NCBI GenBank assembly: GCA_023266355.1
Contig: JAHFQM010000001.1
Coordinates: 704,115-768,114, forward strand
DNA: 64,000 bases
Direction of reading: 5' to 3'
DNA from: Aquabacterium sp.
Lineage (GTDB): Bacteria; Pseudomonadota; Gammaproteobacteria; Burkholderiales; Burkholderiaceae_C
Shown here: in pieces, positions 62,499 to 64,000 of the stretch
Position numbering within the stretch: the stretch's first letter is position 1
Layout: each line of letters begins with the position of its first letter
The notes under the pieces: model-generated
What the model was told of the DNA's origin: nothing
Database searches by the model: none
What the model saw: only the letters and a program-made list of their open reading frames with translations
Translations under genes and position numbers: made by a program

Positions 62499-64000
62499 AT
62501 GTCCTTGATCCGTCAGATTTGGCTGCTGCTGTTGGTGACGCTGCTGATGGCTTTCCTCGGCAGTTTTGCCGTCTGGATGATGTCGTCGCGGGGCTACCTG
62601 GAAACCCAGTTGCGCCTGAAGAACGCGGACAACGCGCAGTCGCTGGCCCTGAACCTGACCCAGCAACGTGGCGACACCATGGCCATGGACCTGGCCTTGT
62701 CGGCGATGTTCGACACGGGCTCCTACCAGCGCATCACCCTGAAAGATGCCGCCGGCCGGGTGCTGGCCAACCGCGCGGCCGACCCCAGCGTGACCCGAGA
62801 GCAGGCCCCCGCCTGGTTCGCGGAGCTGGTGCCGGTGGAGTCGGTGCCAGGCGTGGCGCAGGTCTCCGACGGCTGGCGCGCGGTGGGCTCGGTCGAGGTG
62901 GTCAGCCACTCGGCCTTCGCGCATGCGCAGCTGTGGCAGGGCTCGATGAAGACGGCGGGTTTGTTGACCCTGCTCGGCGCCCTGGCTTGCGTGGTCGCGA
63001 CCTTTGGCGTTAACGGCATCCGCAAGCCCTTGAACGCCACGGTCAGCCAGGCGAAGGCCTTGATGGAGCGGCGCTTCGTGACCGTGGTCGAACCACGTGT
63101 GCCTGAGTTGGCGCAGCTGAGTCAGGCCATGAACGCCGTGGTGCTGCGCATGAAGTCGGTGTTCGAGGAGCAGGCCGGGCAGGTGGAGCTGCTGCGCCAG
63201 CAGGCCCATTGCGATCCGCTCACCGGACTGTCGCACCGCCGGCACTTCATGGCCCAGCTCGGCGCGGCGCTCAGCAGCGAAGAGGGCTCGGGCGATGGGG
63301 TCATTTACCTGATCCGCATCAGCGACCTGGCTGGCATCAACCGGCTGATGGGTCACCGCCAGACCGACGTTTTGCTGCAGCGTCTGGCGCGTGTGATCAC
63401 CGAGGAGTCTGCCGGGGTGCCGGGGGCCGCCATGGGGCGCCTCAATGGCGGAGACTTCGCCGTGTGCCTGATGAGCAGCCATGTGCCCTTGCCCCAGGCC
63501 GAGCACTATGCCGATGCGCTCAAGCGCGCTTTCACCGAGCAGGCCGTGCCCGCGGCGGTGGTGGTGGGCGGGGTGCGCTGGAAGCGTGGCGTGACGATGC
63601 AGTCCGTGCTGGCTGCGGCCGATTCGGCCCTGGCGCGCGCCGAAAGCCGAGGCGCGTTCAGCGTCGAGTTGTCGGCCCTGGCCGACGCCCAGGCCGTGGT
63701 GCTGGGCGAAGACGAATGGCGCCGTCGCCTGGGCAATGCCCTGCAGACGGGGCGTGCCCAGTTGATGCGCTATCCCGTTGTGGACCGCCAGCTCAAGCTT
63801 TTGCACCACGAGTGCCCGATGCGCCTGCAACTGGAGGCCGATGGGCCGTTCGAGACGGCGGCCATGTGGTTGCCCATGGCCTTGCGCACGGGGCTGATTT
63901 CCCGGATCGACGAGGCGGCCGTGTCGCTGGCACTGGCCCAGATCGCGCAGGACCAGCAGCCGCGCGGGGTGAACATCGCGCCCAACTCCTTGCTGGACAG
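62499..64000 (+). CDS. lapD: LapD-like c-di-GMP receptor (HAMP-GGDEF-EAL), 3' end outside window
   Basis: Open from ATG 62499 to the window edge, about 500 residues visible. Membrane helix, periplasmic LapD/MoxY-N-type domain (about 25-150), second membrane helix, HAMP, then a GGDEF domain whose active site reads R-L-N-G-G-D-F-A-V (degenerate), and the start of an EAL domain (M-R-Y-P-V-V-D-R-Q-L-K-L-L-H-H-E). Degenerate GGDEF and EAL are expected of LapD, a c-di-GMP sensor that sequesters LapG in the periplasm. Confidence 0.9.
   Translation, partial: MSLIRQIWLLLLVTLLMAFLGSFAVWMMSSRGYLETQLRLKNADNAQSLALNLTQQRGDTMAMDLALSAMFDTGSYQRITLKDAAGRVLANRAADPSVTREQAPAWFAELVPVESVPGVAQVSDGWRAVGSVEVVSHSAFAHAQLWQGSMKTAGLLTLLGALACVVATFGVNGIRKPLNATVSQAKALMERRFVTVVEPRVPELAQLSQAMNAVVLRMKSVFEEQAGQVELLRQQAHCDPLTGLSHRRHFMAQLGAALSSEEGSGDGVIYLIRISDLAGINRLMGHRQTDVLLQRLARVITEESAGVPGAAMGRLNGGDFAVCLMSSHVPLPQAEHYADALKRAFTEQAVPAAVVVGGVRWKRGVTMQSVLAAADSALARAESRGAFSVELSALADAQAVVLGEDEWRRRLGNALQTGRAQLMRYPVVDRQLKLLHHECPMRLQLEADGPFETAAMWLPMALRTGLISRIDEAAVSLALAQIAQDQQPRGVNIAPNSLLD

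Overview
The window looks like a chromosomal segment of a high-GC betaproteobacterium of the order Burkholderiales. The evidence is the system I Ccm operon order, the HolC/LptFG/PepA block, a Lap-type adhesin-control pair next to a TolC, and the tRNA sequences. I cannot assign the genus. I see no insertion sequence, integrase, rRNA or CRISPR array. Coding density is high and many adjacent genes overlap by ATGA or TGATG.

Layout. 1-8223: an eight-gene exported-protein operon (DUF1549/DUF1553 haem protein, Tat-exported DUF1501 protein, three small c-type cytochromes, peroxiredoxin, dienelactone-hydrolase-like protein, lectin-like protein). A consensus sigma-54 promoter precedes it and a strong intrinsic terminator closes it. 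8250-12670: RND pump and adaptor. 12809-20576: ccmABCDEFGHI translationally coupled to an exported formylglycine-generating enzyme, followed by an arylsulfatase (20610-22349). 22471-24246: vanadium-haloperoxidase-like protein. 24625-25911: O-acetylhomoserine sulfhydrylase. 25954-35663: a ten-gene reverse-strand block with two sulfonate ABC transporters, two FMNH2-dependent monooxygenases, an SfnB-like flavoprotein and an FMN reductase, preceded by a second perfect sigma-54 promoter. 36062-38337: a second SfnB-like gene and a short sigma-54-type activator. 38347-39663: FadL-like porin. 39756-43485: family 2A encapsulin operon (serine acetyltransferase, shell, cysteine desulfurase cargo). 43644-47796: alpha/beta hydrolase and the copZ-cueR/copA copper module. 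47862-59588: housekeeping genes (two tRNAs, enoyl-CoA hydratase, FimV-like protein, CysB-type regulator, CbiX-like protein, lptFG, pepA, holC, branched-chain amino-acid binding protein, yjdM). 59585-64000: a tolC gene broken by an in-frame amber codon, then lapG and the start of lapD.

How it fits together. From about 1 to 43.5 kb the window reads as an organosulfur island: sulfate-ester cleavage with its maturase, sulfonate uptake and desulfonation, sulfhydrylation, serine activation, and an encapsulated cysteine desulfurase. Palindromes of the form GYTGA-N4-TCARC recur about 23 bp apart upstream of both perfect sigma-54 promoters. One lies in the sulfonate locus beside the activator gene. 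The other lies 36 kb away in front of the otherwise unexplained cytochrome/DUF1501 operon. This suggests that operon belongs to the same sulfur-responsive regulon and encodes an undescribed periplasmic organosulfur or sulfate-ester oxidation system. That function is an inference; the promoters and palindromes are directly visible.
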